Below are positions 12,887 to 17,720 of a DNA stretch of 17,720 nt, piece by piece. This DNA comes from Ventricola sp036297385 (GTDB lineage Bacteria > Bacillota > Clostridia > Christensenellales > Aristaeellaceae). The notes below the pieces were generated by a model that searched no databases, was not told the origin of the DNA, and saw only the letters and a program-made list of their open reading frames with translations. Numbering within the stretch: position 1 is the first letter of the stretch; each line of letters opens with the position of its first letter. Where the stretch lies: assembly GCA_036297385.1 (NCBI GenBank), contig JAXJLD010000021.1, forward strand, positions 1 to 17,720. Direction: 5' to 3'. Position numbers and translations under genes: made by a program.

Positions 12887-13663
12887 ATGCGCATCTTTAT
12901 CCTTCCTGCCGCCTTCCTGCTCGCTTGCTTCCTCTATCTGCCGTTTCCCCGCGCACAGGAGCTGCTCTTTGCCGCGCTGCGCCGCCTGTACGCGCTGCTT
13001 CTGCGCGCGTTCACCCCGCACAACGGCAAACCCGCAGAAAACGCGGCGCTTGCCGCCTTCCTGCTCACGCTCGGTGGCGTGCTGATGCTGCTCTCCGCGC
13101 TCCATCCGCTGGTCGCCATGGCGCTCGCCGCGCCTGCGTTCACCGGTCTGTCCATTCTGCCCGGCTGCACGAAGGCACGCGATAAGCTCAATTCCGGCGA
13201 ATATGCACGCGACATCCCCGCCTATGAAGCGCTCGTCCGGGATACCTGCCGCAGCCTTGCGCCCGCATTTGTGCAGGGTGTCGTGGCGCCGATGCTCCTG
13301 TTCGCCCTCGGCGTGCCGCTGGCCATGGGAGCCTCGCTGGCCATGGGCTATACGGCGCTCCGCGCACTCGAGGCGCAGCACAGCGCCGCCGCACGCATCG
13401 TCTCGGCCATCCAGCACAGCAGCGACCGCATACTGCGTGCGCTCATGGTGCTTTGCTCCGGCGCGGCGGGCCGCAATCCGCTCCGCACCGAGGGGCGCTC
13501 CGCGCAGGAGCGCCTGATGAGCATTCTCGGCATCGACGAATCGCCCACGCACGCACCCATGGCGGGCGATATCCAGCAGGGCATCTTCCTATGTATCCTC
13601 GCCGCGCTGCTGCTGTGCTTCACGCTCTGCGCCGTGCTGGCGTTCATCCCCTCTCTCGCCTGA
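12887..13663 (+). CDS. CbiB/CobD-like integral membrane protein (divergent)
   Basis: This is a 258-aa membrane protein with about five hydrophobic segments. AAAGGAG lies 6 nt before the ATG at 12887; the frame is open further upstream but overlaps tmcAL. The middle part (LNSGEYARDIPAYEALVRDT, then VQGVVAPMLLFALGVPLAMG and YTALRALE) follows the pattern of adenosylcobinamide-phosphate synthase: a charged loop with RDT, then an ES/EN-DGVVAPLFY-type helix, then NTLDSM. The key acidic and Asn residues of those motifs are replaced here and the protein is shorter than CbiB (about 310-320 aa). It is best described as a distant or repurposed CbiB-like protein. Cobalamin synthesis is not shown. A convergent histidine phosphatase follows. 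Confidence 0.6.
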   Translation: MRIFILPAAFLLACFLYLPFPRAQELLFAALRRLYALLLRAFTPHNGKPAENAALAAFLLTLGGVLMLLSALHPLVAMALAAPAFTGLSILPGCTKARDKLNSGEYARDIPAYEALVRDTCRSLAPAFVQGVVAPMLLFALGVPLAMGASLAMGYTALRALEAQHSAAARIVSAIQHSSDRILRALMVLCSGAAGRNPLRTEGRSAQERLMSILGIDESPTHAPMAGDIQQGIFLCILAALLLCFTLCAVLAFIPSLA

Positions 13664-13669
13664 CCCCTC

Positions 13670-13712
13670 GCGCCCCGCTTCCGGTTTCCGCTGCCGGAGG
13701 CAGGGCGCTTTT
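13670..13712 (+). terminator. Terminator after the CbiB-like gene
   Basis: GCGCCC (13670-13675) pairs with GGGCGC (13703-13708) around an inner CCGG/CCGG pairing, followed by TTTT. It begins 7 nt past the stop codon. Confidence 0.65.
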
Positions 13713-13745
13713 ATGCTGTTTATCCTGTTTTCTGACAGGCGGGCA

Positions 13746-13792
13746 GAAATCGCAAGGAGCGCTTTGCGCGACTATGCAAGCTTCCCGGAATC
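13746..13792 (+). repeat. Dispersed 47-nt repeat A, copy 2
   Basis: It matches 168-214 at 44 of 47 positions in the same orientation. It overlaps the 3' end of the leftward phosphatase gene and encodes that protein's last six residues (DSGKLA) and stop codon. Confidence 0.75.
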
Positions 13793-14416
13793 CGAAGCCT
13801 GCCGCACCCATTCCTCGGCGCTCAGCCCCACCCGTTCCGTGCGCCATTGCCCATCATAGACCAGCACGCTGACGCAGGCATTGGGCTGCGGAATCGCCCT
13901 CTTGGTGCAGTACGGCCTATCCAGCACAGCGCTGAGGATCAGCCGGTTCAGGCTGGCGTGCGCCACGGCGGCCAGCGTCTTTCCCGGCCCATCCGCTATG
14001 ATTTGCAGCGCACGCAGGCCACGCGCCGCCCCCGCCTCGTCCGTTTCACCGCCGGGAGGACTTGGGCGCTTCGCCCTGTCTGCAAAGAACCCCGGATAGC
14101 GTGCGCGGATCTCCGAGAACGGCAGGCCATCCCATTCACCGCCATCCAGCTCCGTCAGCTCATCCAGCACGATGGGCGCATCGGTCAGCGCCTGCGCCGT
14201 CTGCCGGGCGCGCAGAAGCGGACTGGTATACACCGCGTCCAGCCGCACAGACGACAGCGCACAGGCAAGTGCCTGCGCCTGTATCCGCCCCTTTTCGCCC
14301 AGCGGAATATCCAGCTTTTGCCCCAGACAGATGCGCTCGCCGTCCGGATCATCCACGCAGGCATGGCGAATCAGATAGAGCGTTTTTTCCCCGCGTGCCG
14401 CCGTACAGTCCTTCAT
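13772..14416 (-). CDS. Histidine phosphatase (phosphoglycerate mutase-like)
   Basis: This is a 214-aa cytosolic protein of the histidine phosphatase superfamily. LIRHAC carries the catalytic R17-H18 (RHA instead of the usual RHG). YTSPLLRARQTA (63-74) holds the second Arg, ELTELDGGEWDG (86-97) the acidic loop, PGGE (121-124) the common PGGES-like turn, and AHASLNRLIL has the second catalytic His, H153. The CobC-type alpha-ribazole phosphatases share this layout, and the convergent neighbour is CbiB-like, so a cobamide link is possible but unproven. The ribosome site is weak (GGGGG about 11-15 nt upstream). The C-terminus is supplied by a dispersed repeat. Confidence 0.88.
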   Translation of the reverse strand: MKDCTAARGEKTLYLIRHACVDDPDGERICLGQKLDIPLGEKGRIQAQALACALSSVRLDAVYTSPLLRARQTAQALTDAPIVLDELTELDGGEWDGLPFSEIRARYPGFFADRAKRPSPPGGETDEAGAARGLRALQIIADGPGKTLAAVAHASLNRLILSAVLDRPYCTKRAIPQPNACVSVLVYDGQWRTERVGLSAEEWVRQASDSGKLA

Positions 14417-14482
14417 TTCCCGTCATCCCCCTACCCGCGGTCTATCGTCCGCGTTCCTTCTCTTTGTACAGTCATCGGCTTC

Positions 14483-14512
14483 ATTCTAGCATGGTTTGAT
14501 GGAGACTGTCAA
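14483..14512 (-). promoter_or_regulatory. Promoter of the histidine phosphatase
   Basis: On the minus strand TTGACA (14507-14512), an 18-bp spacer and TAGAAT (14483-14488) form a good sigma-A promoter about 65 bp before the start codon. Confidence 0.85.
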
Positions 14513-14555
14513 AGCGCCCTCCTGCACGCAGGGGCAAAAGTTTTTTCATTCGTTT

Positions 14556-14590
14556 TGAAAAACCTGCAAGGTTTCCGGCGATCTGTCGTC
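14556..14590 (+). promoter_or_regulatory. Weak candidate ECF promoter of the sigma operon
   Basis: TGAAAAAC (14556-14563) is followed 15 bp later by CGAT (14579-14582) and further on by CGTC (14587-14590). This loosely resembles the AAC...CGT layout of self-controlled ECF promoters. The spacing is imperfect for either -10 choice. Confidence 0.3.
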
Positions 14591-14621
14591 AATATAGGTG
14601 TGAGGAGGAGGTGACCACCAC

Positions 14622-15140
14622 ATGGAAATTGTCACGGGCCCTGACAATTCTCAAAATATCGAGGAAGAGCTGAACCGGCTGGTTGTGGAGTATCAAAAGA
14701 CGCTGCTGCATATGTGCAGCTTCTGGCTCAAGGATGCTTCTCAGGCAGAGGATGCGGTTCAGGAGGTATACATCAAAGCCTATAAAGCGCTGCCTGAATT
14801 CCGGCATGAGTGCAGCGAGAAAACCTGGCTGCTGCGCATTGCAGCCAACGTCTGCCGGGATATGCAGAAGAGCCGGTGGTCGCGCTTCGTCAACCGAAGC
14901 GTGGACATCGCCAACCTGCCTGAACCTGCCTACGAGATGGCCGAGCATGACGATGAATTGATTCAGGCCATTCAGGCGCTTCCAGCCAAATACAGTGAGG
15001 TCATCCTGCTGCACTTCTGGCAGCATATGTCTCTCACAGAAATTGCCGCCATTCTCAATACATCCCTGTCGACGGTTTCGCGCCGTCTGACGGATGCCAA
15101 AAAAAGGCTGCGGAAACAGTTAGAGGAGGGAAACCTATGA
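14622..15140 (+). CDS. ECF sigma factor (SigV-like)
   Basis: This 172-aa extracytoplasmic-function sigma factor binds core RNA polymerase and redirects it to stress promoters. Region 2 spans about 20-85 (QAEDAVQEVYIKAYKALPEF, then KTWLLRIAANVCRD). Region 4 spans about 110-168 (LPAKYSEVILLHFWQHMS, then the helix-turn-helix MSLTEIAAILNTSLSTVSRR). Region 3 is absent, as in all ECF factors. GGAGGAGGTGA precedes the ATG. The stop overlaps the next start by 4 bp (ATGA), so it is co-translated with an RsiV-like anti-sigma factor. By analogy with SigV it may answer cell-envelope stress such as lysozyme. Confidence 0.93.
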   Translation: MEIVTGPDNSQNIEEELNRLVVEYQKTLLHMCSFWLKDASQAEDAVQEVYIKAYKALPEFRHECSEKTWLLRIAANVCRDMQKSRWSRFVNRSVDIANLPEPAYEMAEHDDELIQAIQALPAKYSEVILLHFWQHMSLTEIAAILNTSLSTVSRRLTDAKKRLRKQLEEGNL

Positions 15141-15994
15141 CGGATCAGGAATTCCGGCAAAGAATTGAGCGCGCCGCGGATTGGAAAACGTCGGGCATCC
15201 AGGAAGATCCCTGGCTGACGCAGCGCGTGCTGAACCAAGTGAAAGAAGGAGAACGTCCCATGAAAAAGAAGCTTGCTTTTATGCCTGTTCTGGTATTTGC
15301 CATTGTGGCCATCTGCGCCGTTGCGCTGGCCGCGACCCAGCTCGGTCTGATCGCCAACACGGCGGAACAGTACCAGCATCAAGACGCCGATCACTCCGCC
15401 GATATTCAGGTGCCGGAGCTGAGTATCCAGCCCGAATCCGACGAAACCACCGCTAAGGTTGCGCAGGACGCCGTCACCGGCATCAACGCGGAAATCGCCG
15501 CGATTGCACAGGAATACGTCGACCAGTTCAAGACCTCTCTGGACGAGGGCTATCATCAGGACACCATCATCGAGTACGAGGTGCTCAACGAGACCGAGCG
15601 CTACTTCACCCTGCGCCTGATGTGCTACACCGCCTCCGGCTCCGGTGCGCAGAGCGATTACTACTACACCATCGACCTGCAGACCGGCAAGCGCCTCTCG
15701 CTGGCTGACCTGTTCACCGAGGGCAGCGACTATATCGCCCGCATCACCGACAGCATTGCGGCGCAGATGAAGGCGCTGACCGCCGAAAACGCCGAAAACA
15801 CCTTCTGGCTGGACGATGAGGATATGCCGGACTTCGATCTGGCTGAAGCGGTCAAGAACGCCGACTTCTTCGTGAACGGTCAGAACGAGGTGGTCATCAG
15901 CTTCGACGAAGGCGATGTAGCCCCGATGTCCTCGGGCATGGTGCAGTTCACCATCCCCGCCGATGTGCTTGCGGATATCCGCGCGGCGCTGTAA
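15137..15994 (+). CDS. RsiV-like anti-sigma factor (DUF3298 domain)
   Basis: This is a 285-aa single-pass membrane protein. About 45 cytoplasmic residues (sigma-binding part) come first, then KKK and a membrane helix (about 46-67), then an outer domain. Residues 115-285 match the DUF3298/RsiV layout: a variable N-terminal part, YYYTIDLQTGKRLSLADLF (about 173-191) as the signature, and a final beta-rich segment (FFVNGQNEVVISFDEGDV). In B. subtilis RsiV binds lysozyme through this domain and is then cleaved, which frees SigV. The 4-bp overlap with the sigma gene supports the pairing. No O-acetyltransferase gene (oatA), a usual SigV target, is nearby. Confidence 0.88.
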   Translation: MTDQEFRQRIERAADWKTSGIQEDPWLTQRVLNQVKEGERPMKKKLAFMPVLVFAIVAICAVALAATQLGLIANTAEQYQHQDADHSADIQVPELSIQPESDETTAKVAQDAVTGINAEIAAIAQEYVDQFKTSLDEGYHQDTIIEYEVLNETERYFTLRLMCYTASGSGAQSDYYYTIDLQTGKRLSLADLFTEGSDYIARITDSIAAQMKALTAENAENTFWLDDEDMPDFDLAEAVKNADFFVNGQNEVVISFDEGDVAPMSSGMVQFTIPADVLADIRAAL

Positions 15995-16027
15995 CCCTTA
16001 CCCCCCATCCTCCCATCCATTCATGCA

Positions 16028-16065
16028 GCGGGGGCTGCCGGAATCAACCGGCAGCCCCCGCTTTT
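16028..16065 (+). terminator. Terminator of the sigma/anti-sigma operon
   Basis: GCGGGGGCTGCCGG (16028-16041) and CCGGCAGCCCCCGC (16048-16061) form a perfect 14-bp stem followed by TTTT, about 35 nt after the anti-sigma stop. Confidence 0.95.
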
Positions 16066-16210
16066 CTGTGCTTGATTGGACGTGGAGCATGGAGGCTATT
16101 GGGGGATCAACGCAAGCAATGCGCGCAGAGCAGGAAAGGACTGGTATATCGAAATCTCTCCCGCGTGTTTGAAGGGGTGCTACACCCCTTCACCCCCTCC
16201 ACAAATGCAC

Positions 16211-16253
16211 AAAAAATCGCCGTCCTTCGGAATTTAAATCCAAAAGACGGCGA
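16211..16253 (-). terminator. Terminator of the FMN-binding fragment
   Basis: On the minus strand TCGCCGTC (16246-16253) pairs with GACGGCGA (16217-16224), followed by six T. It serves the leftward frame ending at 16289. Confidence 0.85.
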
Positions 16254-16288
16254 CTCCTGTGTTTTTCAGTCAGCGATGCCGCGTAAAA

Positions 16289-16528
16289 TTAGCAGCCTAG
16301 CGCAGCCTTCACAGCCGTGCGCACGCCATTGCAGGAGTTGGTCGCGCCAGCGATGGCGTCAACATCCGTATTCTGAGTGCGGATCATAGACGGGATAAAC
16401 TGGCTCTCAACGCCGGCATAGATGTTCGGCGTCTCCTTGTGCTCGACAACGTTGATCTCGGTCATGCTTCCATCCTTGACGGTCACTTCGACCTTGATCG
16501 TGCCATTGTTGCCCTTACCCTCTCTCAT
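16289..16528 (-). pseudogene. FMN-binding domain, 5'-truncated
   Basis: From about 16518 leftward the frame encodes a near-complete FMN_bind domain (PF04205): GKGNNGTIKVEVTVKDG, then VVEHKETP, and DAIAGATNSCNGVRTAV at the C-terminus. DAIAGAT fits the D-x-x-[ST/A]-G-A-T site that ApbE modifies with covalent FMN in Rnf/Nqr-type proteins. Such domains normally follow a signal peptide or membrane anchor and act outside the membrane. Here there is neither, and the possible ATG at 16528 has no ribosome site. The frame is open to 16666 but that part looks like out-of-frame reading of another ORF. It is most likely the 3' remnant of a longer gene. Confidence 0.65.
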
Positions 16529-16703
16529 TTGTATTCTTTTGGGGCAATTGCTCATCCCATTCTTCAATCCCCTTATAGACCATATCGTATTGTTTTTTAT
16601 CAGAAGCTGCGTGAAAGGTTCTTTCCCAACCTGCATTTCCCATATTATGTGCACGATCAAAATCACATTGATAAAACCACTTTGGTTCTTGAACCGTATT
16701 CAT
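16515..16703 (-). CDS. Unrecognised small ORF, probably a gene remnant
   Basis: This is a 62-aa frame rich in aromatic and charged residues (PKWFYQCDFDRAHNMGNAGW, then KKQYDMVYKGIEEWDEQLP), which reads like real protein. A TGA stands directly before its ATG. A second frame just upstream (ATG at about 16731 with GAGG before it, MKPAPKKEHLNEYG) looks like a plausible beginning of the same protein. A frameshift may therefore have split one gene of about 70-75 codons. The local DNA is AT-richer than the host genes around it. The 3' end overlaps the start of the FMN-binding fragment, suggesting a deletion junction. I do not recognise the family. Confidence 0.4.
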   Translation of the reverse strand: MNTVQEPKWFYQCDFDRAHNMGNAGWERTFHAASDKKQYDMVYKGIEEWDEQLPQKNTNERG

Positions 16704-16796
16704 TCAAGTGCTCTTTTTTAGGTGCAGGTTTCATCCTCAAAATACGCCGAATCAAGATTGCACATGGGCTGTGATTTTCGCCATTCTTCCCCCCTT

Positions 16797-16830
16797 CCAT
16801 GGGTTCAGGGCCGAAATCCTGAACGTTTGC
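16797..16830 (+). repeat. Dispersed hairpin repeat B, copy 2
   Basis: It matches the reverse complement of 12-45 at 30 of 34 positions. Here the stem is GTTCAGG with CCTGAAC around GCCGAAAT, extended by one G-U pair. It lies between the decayed FMN-binding region and the terminator of the leftward phosphodiesterase gene. Confidence 0.7.
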
Positions 16831-16843
16831 CGTGAAAGGATTC

Positions 16844-16880
16844 AAAAAGGGCTTGGGGGGTAAATCGTTCCCCCAAGCCC
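16844..16880 (-). terminator. Terminator of the glycerophosphodiesterase gene
   Basis: On the minus strand GGGCTTGGGGG (16870-16880) pairs with CCCCCAAGCCC (16849-16859), followed by five T. It lies 15 nt past the stop at 16896. Confidence 0.93.
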
Positions 16881-16895
16881 CTGCTTTGCGCCGTT

Positions 16896-17633
16896 TTACA
16901 CCGAAATGCCCGCATCCTCCAGAATGTTGCTGGTGATGTAGTCCACGCCGCAGTCGATTACGCGCTGCGCATCCTCCACGGTATCCACCGTCCAGACATT
17001 CACCTTCGCGCCGACAGCATGGCACGCCGCCACGTTTTCCCGCGTCACCGCACGATGGTCGATATCCAAATCCAGCCGGTTTGCCCGCAGCAGCTCGACC
17101 AGCCCCGTCTCAAACGTCTCCACCAGATACTGCGCCGGCTGATCCGGCAGCAGGCGGCGGATGCAGAGCATATTGGGCAGATCAAACGAAATAAAGACGG
17201 TATGCTCCAGCCAGCCCTCCGCGCGGACAATCTCCACAATCCGCTCGATGTCCTCCGGCTCGACATGGTTCTTGATCTCCAGCACGCTGGTCTTGCCGTA
17301 CTGGCGGCAGATGCGGACGTACTCCTCCAGCGAGGGGAACAGCAAGTCCCCGCGCGGCTGTCCATCCAGATCGTTCAGGCGGATGGTGCGCAGCGTCTCA
17401 AAATCCGTCTCCTCGATCACCGCATCCACGCCCGCCACGCGCCGCGCGTCGTCGTCATGGACGACGATAAAGCGCCCGTCCGCCGTGCGGTGGATATCCG
17501 TTTCAATACCGAAATAGCCCCTGTTGCCCGCCGCCACGAACGCCGCGCAGGTGTTCTCCCGCTCCAAGCCGCTCAGCCCGCGGTGCGCAATCAGCGGCAC
17601 GCCCTGCGCCTGTATTTTGATGGTTTCTCTCAT
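16896..17633 (-). CDS. Glycerophosphodiester phosphodiesterase
   Basis: This 245-aa enzyme hydrolyses glycerophosphodiesters, from phospholipid breakdown, to glycerol 3-phosphate and an alcohol. IAHRGLSGLERENT (15-28) carries the catalytic H17 and R18. GIETDIHRTADGRFIVVHDD (42-61) holds the metal ligands E44 and D46 and the second catalytic His, H59. LEIK (about 116-119) and the C-terminal VNVWTVDTVEDAQRVIDCGV-D-ITSN are further GDPD motifs. Length is typical of the UgpQ-like cytosolic form, and no signal peptide is present. GAGG lies 9 nt before the ATG ending at 17633. It stands alone here, with no glycerol-phosphate transporter in the window. I see no firm promoter in the 87 nt that remain upstream. 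Confidence 0.95.
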   Translation of the reverse strand: MRETIKIQAQGVPLIAHRGLSGLERENTCAAFVAAGNRGYFGIETDIHRTADGRFIVVHDDDARRVAGVDAVIEETDFETLRTIRLNDLDGQPRGDLLFPSLEEYVRICRQYGKTSVLEIKNHVEPEDIERIVEIVRAEGWLEHTVFISFDLPNMLCIRRLLPDQPAQYLVETFETGLVELLRANRLDLDIDHRAVTRENVAACHAVGAKVNVWTVDTVEDAQRVIDCGVDYITSNILEDAGISV

Positions 17634-17720
17634 GGTGTATCGCCTCTTTTCGGTTTATGCCGTTTTGCATCTCAAACCTTTTACGCAAGTTGAACCCGTT
17701 TCAATCGTAGACCGCTTTGC

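Larger units (their letters stand above)
15995..16288. other. Intergenic stretch with two terminators and a hairpin
   Basis: No gene is seen. Besides the terminators at 16028-16065 and 16211-16253 there is a perfect inverted repeat, GAAGGGGTG-CTA-CACCCCTTC, at about 16169-16190, without a T run. Its purpose is unknown. Confidence 0.55.

Noticed and set aside
14521..14560. CCTGC-AC-GCAGG followed by T-rich sequence as a terminator
   Set aside because: The loop is only two bases, the T run is separated by several bases, and no gene ends upstream in that direction. It lies in a divergent promoter region.
16663..17025. 120-codon minus-strand frame crossing the phosphodiesterase end and its terminator
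   Set aside because: It overlaps the conserved gene out of frame and reads through the terminator. Only its last 23 codons (from the ATG near 16731) look interesting, and those are noted with the remnant ORF.

Overview
The window looks like the chromosome of a GC-rich member of the Clostridia (Bacillota). The supporting signs are strong AGGAGG-type ribosome sites, a CIRCE/HrcA heat-shock operator, a TmcAL (YlbM) gene, a DUF177-rpmF pair, an RsiV-type anti-sigma gene, and an inserted element with Clostridia-style RepA_N and ParA genes. Genus is not assigned. Host genes are GC-rich, while the insert (about 3.9-8.0 kb) and a patch near 16.5-16.8 kb are clearly AT-richer.

Layout. 1-279: non-coding, with two dispersed repeats and a terminator. 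280-1533 (-): GltD-like flavin oxidoreductase. 1668-3721 (+): htpG, with a perfect CIRCE operator and a near-consensus promoter. 3839-3942: a strong tRNA promoter followed by only the 5' half of a tRNA-Arg(CCU). 3935-8037: a 4.1-kb integrated element. 8030-8108: the 3' half of the same tRNA and its terminator. 8146-9309 (-): MFS transporter. 9498-10223 (-): DUF177 protein and rpmF (L32). 10287-11483 (-): ackA. 11667-13663 (+): tmcAL and a CbiB-like membrane protein. 13772-14416 (-): histidine phosphatase. 14622-15994 (+): ECF sigma factor and RsiV-like anti-sigma factor. 16289-16703 (-): a decayed FMN-binding fragment overlapping an unknown small ORF. 16896-17633 (-): glycerophosphodiester phosphodiesterase.

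The most striking part is the element. It inserted into the anticodon loop of a tRNA-Arg(CCU) gene, at the shared core CTCCTAAG, and separated the two halves of the gene by about 4.1 kb. The insertion does not rebuild the host gene. Just inside its left end the element carries a complete, different tRNA with the same CCU anticodon. No convincing promoter lies between the host tRNA promoter and this replacement tRNA, so the element may both break the host gene and take over its promoter. The rest of the element is a remnant of a larger integrative conjugative element. Small Cys-rich ORFs, a RepA_N initiator with candidate in-gene iterons, and parA survive at the left. parA then runs out of frame straight into the C-terminal half of a tyrosine recombinase, which looks like the scar of a large internal deletion. 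With both att sites intact but no complete integrase, it fits the class of cis-mobilizable remnants.

Other points of interest are CIRCE placed upstream of the htpG -35 box, two families of short dispersed repeats at gene ends (one supplying the C-terminus of the phosphatase), and an acetate-linked divergent pair (ackA/tmcAL) with inverted repeats between the genes.
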